DNA from: Microbacterium salsuginis
Lineage (GTDB): Bacteria > Actinomycetota > Actinomycetes > Actinomycetales > Microbacteriaceae
NCBI RefSeq assembly: GCF_012524205.1
Contig: NZ_JABACI010000001.1
Coordinates: forward strand, 62,001-126,000
Direction of reading: 5' to 3'
DNA: 64,000 bases
Made by a program: the position numbers and the translations under genes. The notes beneath the pieces were generated by a model. It saw only the letters and a program-made list of their open reading frames with translations, was not told the DNA's origin and did no database searches. Below are positions 63,716-64,000 of the stretch, one piece after another; within the stretch, counting starts at the first letter, position 1; every line of letters starts with the position of its first letter.

Positions 63716-64000
63716 TCAGGCCGCCCCGTCGAACATGCTGGTGACCGATCCGTCCTCGAAGACCTCGTGGATCGCACGGGCCAGCAGGGGCGCGATCGGC
63801 AGGATCGTCAGCGTCGGGAAGCGCTTCTCTTCGGGGATCGGGATGGTGTCGGTGACCACGACCTCGTCGATCGCCTCGCTCTGCAGGCGCTCGGACGCCG
63901 GATCGCTGAAGATCGGGTGCGTCGCGGCCACGATGACGCGCACGGCGCCGTTGGCCTTGAGCGCTTCGGCGGCCTTCACGATGGTGCCGCCGGTGTCGAT
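63716..64000 (-). CDS. prs: Ribose-phosphate pyrophosphokinase, C-terminal fragment
   Basis: The last 94 codons of PRPP synthase; the gene runs off the window. The fragment begins IDTGGTIVKAAEALKANGA, the PRPP/ribose-5-phosphate-binding loop, followed by VIVAATHPIFSDPA and VVVTDTIPI, all characteristic of the enzyme making PRPP for nucleotide, His and Trp synthesis. Its location near rplY-pth-mfd matches other actinobacteria. Confidence 0.95.
   Translation of the reverse strand: MDTGGTIVKAAEALKANGAVRVIVAATHPIFSDPASERLQSEAIDEVVVTDTIPIPEEKRFPTLTILPIAPLLARAIHEVFEDGSVTSMFDGAA

Overview
The window comes from a high-GC (roughly 70%) actinobacterial chromosome, most likely a Microbacterium or close relative in the Microbacteriaceae. 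The signs are GTG starts, GTGA/ATGA gene overlaps, DUF4245/DUF4307/DUF501 proteins, a PIN-PhoH protein, and two gene orders shared with Mycobacterium: uppS-trhA-DUF4307-greA, and prs-rplY-pth-mfd-mazG-eno-ftsB-DUF501. These core genes lie in the same relative order but are separated by inserted blocks. I see no insertion sequence, integrase, phage gene or CRISPR array. No stretch over 300 bases lacks a gene.

Layout. 1-5466 (+): end of xseA, xseB, a DUF4245 protein, beta-carbonic anhydrase, fumC, and a histidine kinase/response regulator pair. 5550-9982 (-): a secreted Pro/Ala-rich protein, a PIN-PhoH ATPase, a class V aminotransferase and a cis-prenyltransferase. 10058-12236: TrhA-like membrane protein, two small membrane proteins, greA. 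12258-18698: threonine dehydratase with an AI-2E-type permease, two YcaQ-like winged-helix proteins around an exported protein, and lemA. 18782-26747 (-): an aldonolactone-oxidase-like flavoprotein coupled to a PLP enzyme, a UUA-reading tRNA, type II NADH dehydrogenase, a mycosin-like protease, DUF501, ftsB, enolase. 26844-32267: methyltransferase, a GntR-controlled membrane protein, a hotdog-like protein, AraC regulator, VOC protein, SGNH hydrolase, YdeI-like protein. 32346-42126: APC permease, hisS-mazG-nhaA, ppc, a zinc-ribbon miniprotein, a hexapeptide-repeat protein, NADP-type glutamate dehydrogenase. 42160-47937: mfd, a membrane protein, pth, rplY. 48223-63678: a large inserted block holding a 40-aa membrane microprotein, divergent gluconokinase and 6-phosphogluconate dehydrogenase, a flavoprotein oxidase, an epimerase, an ABC exporter divergent from a two-component system, a flavinylation-dependent redox module (FMN-binding lipoprotein, ApbE, RnfD-like/FNR fusion), and a P-type cation ATPase. 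The window ends inside prs.

Together the genes cover central carbon flux (fumC, eno, ppc, gnd, gntK), nitrogen assimilation (gdhA, ilvA), translation (hisS, pth, rplY, a tRNA), DNA repair/transcription (xseAB, mfd, greA, YcaQ-like) and envelope/redox functions (ndh, the flavin module, nhaA, carbonic anhydrase).

The most striking non-coding signal is a TANNNT-type -10 hexamer ending exactly 6 or 7 nt before the start codon at 16 genes, which predicts leaderless mRNAs. The most interesting gene systems are the flavinylated redox module, and the ABC exporter/two-component pair whose shared intergenic region carries CATAG repeats. A class I-shaped tRNA with a UAA anticodon is also unusual.
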